Origin: Ruminococcaceae bacterium UBA1425
Lineage (GTDB): Bacteria > Bacillota > Clostridia > Oscillospirales > Acutalibacteraceae
NCBI GenBank assembly: GCA_002329365.1
Contig: DCUB01000060.1
Coordinates: forward strand, 1-14,955
Direction: 5' to 3'
Length of the DNA stretch: 14,955 nt
In this document: positions 14,882 through 14,955 of the stretch, piece after piece
Numbering within the stretch: position 1 is the first letter of the stretch
Layout: each line of letters begins with the position of its first letter
The notes under the pieces: model-generated
Seen by the model: the letters and a program-made list of their open reading frames with translations, nothing else
Told to the model about the DNA's origin: nothing
Database searches by the model: none
Program-made: the position numbers and the translations under genes

Positions 14882-14955
14882 CAAATCTTCCTTTCAGGGA
14901 TGTTTAATAAAGGCTGCGCATTTTTTGTCGGAATGGACTGTTATCATGTAAGTAG

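Overview
The window looks like chromosomal DNA from an anaerobic Firmicute, probably a gut-type Clostridia of the Oscillospiraceae/Ruminococcaceae kind. The grounds are strong SD sequences, near-consensus sigma-A promoters with 17-bp spacers, several TTG starts, moderate GC, and the gene set (BspA-type leucine-rich-repeat/Ig-like surface protein, GH38 mannosidase, GPH sugar symporter, COG2426 protein). The taxon is an inference; no rRNA or tRNA gene is visible. I see no IS element, prophage, integrase or CRISPR array.

Layout. (1) 75-395 (-): a small three-helix membrane protein of unknown family. (2) 658-5432 (+): a two-gene unit. A 1205-aa secreted surface protein (signal peptide, BspA-like LRRs, two Ig-like domains, nine Big_3-type repeats on a near-invariant 78-residue period, Trp-rich hydrophobic C-terminus) overlaps by one base (TGATG) a calcineurin-like phosphoesterase with a C-terminal membrane helix. 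A hairpin terminator follows. (3) 5667-5967 (+): a 76-aa cytosolic protein behind a very good promoter whose spacer holds a near-palindrome with a central CG. (4) 5983-6912 (-): a CPBP/CAAX-protease-like membrane protein that has lost part of the catalytic signature, with its own consensus promoter. (5) 7060-8425 (+): an apparent operon of a fused protein (degenerate inorganic-pyrophosphatase-like domain plus an intact Nudix domain) and a COG2426 membrane protein, closed by an intrinsic terminator. (6) 8478-13229 (+): a very large (1583 aa) GH38 alpha-mannosidase with no signal peptide, facing (7) 13355-14881 (-): a GPH-family cation:sugar symporter. A long shared hairpin lies between the two.

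How it may fit together (inference): the GPH symporter would import a short mannoside or mannose-containing oligosaccharide, and the cytoplasmic GH38 enzyme would hydrolyse it. The surface protein and membrane-tethered phosphoesterase form a separate, translationally coupled cell-envelope unit. The Nudix fusion with COG2426, the CPBP-like protein and the small proteins have no evident shared pathway.

Nothing here is clearly a new defence or mobile system. The points most worth a second look are the pyrophosphatase-like/Nudix fusion, the surface protein-phosphoesterase overlap, the operator-like palindrome inside the 5667-5695 promoter, and the plus-strand terminator at 7007-7029 that has no obvious cognate gene.
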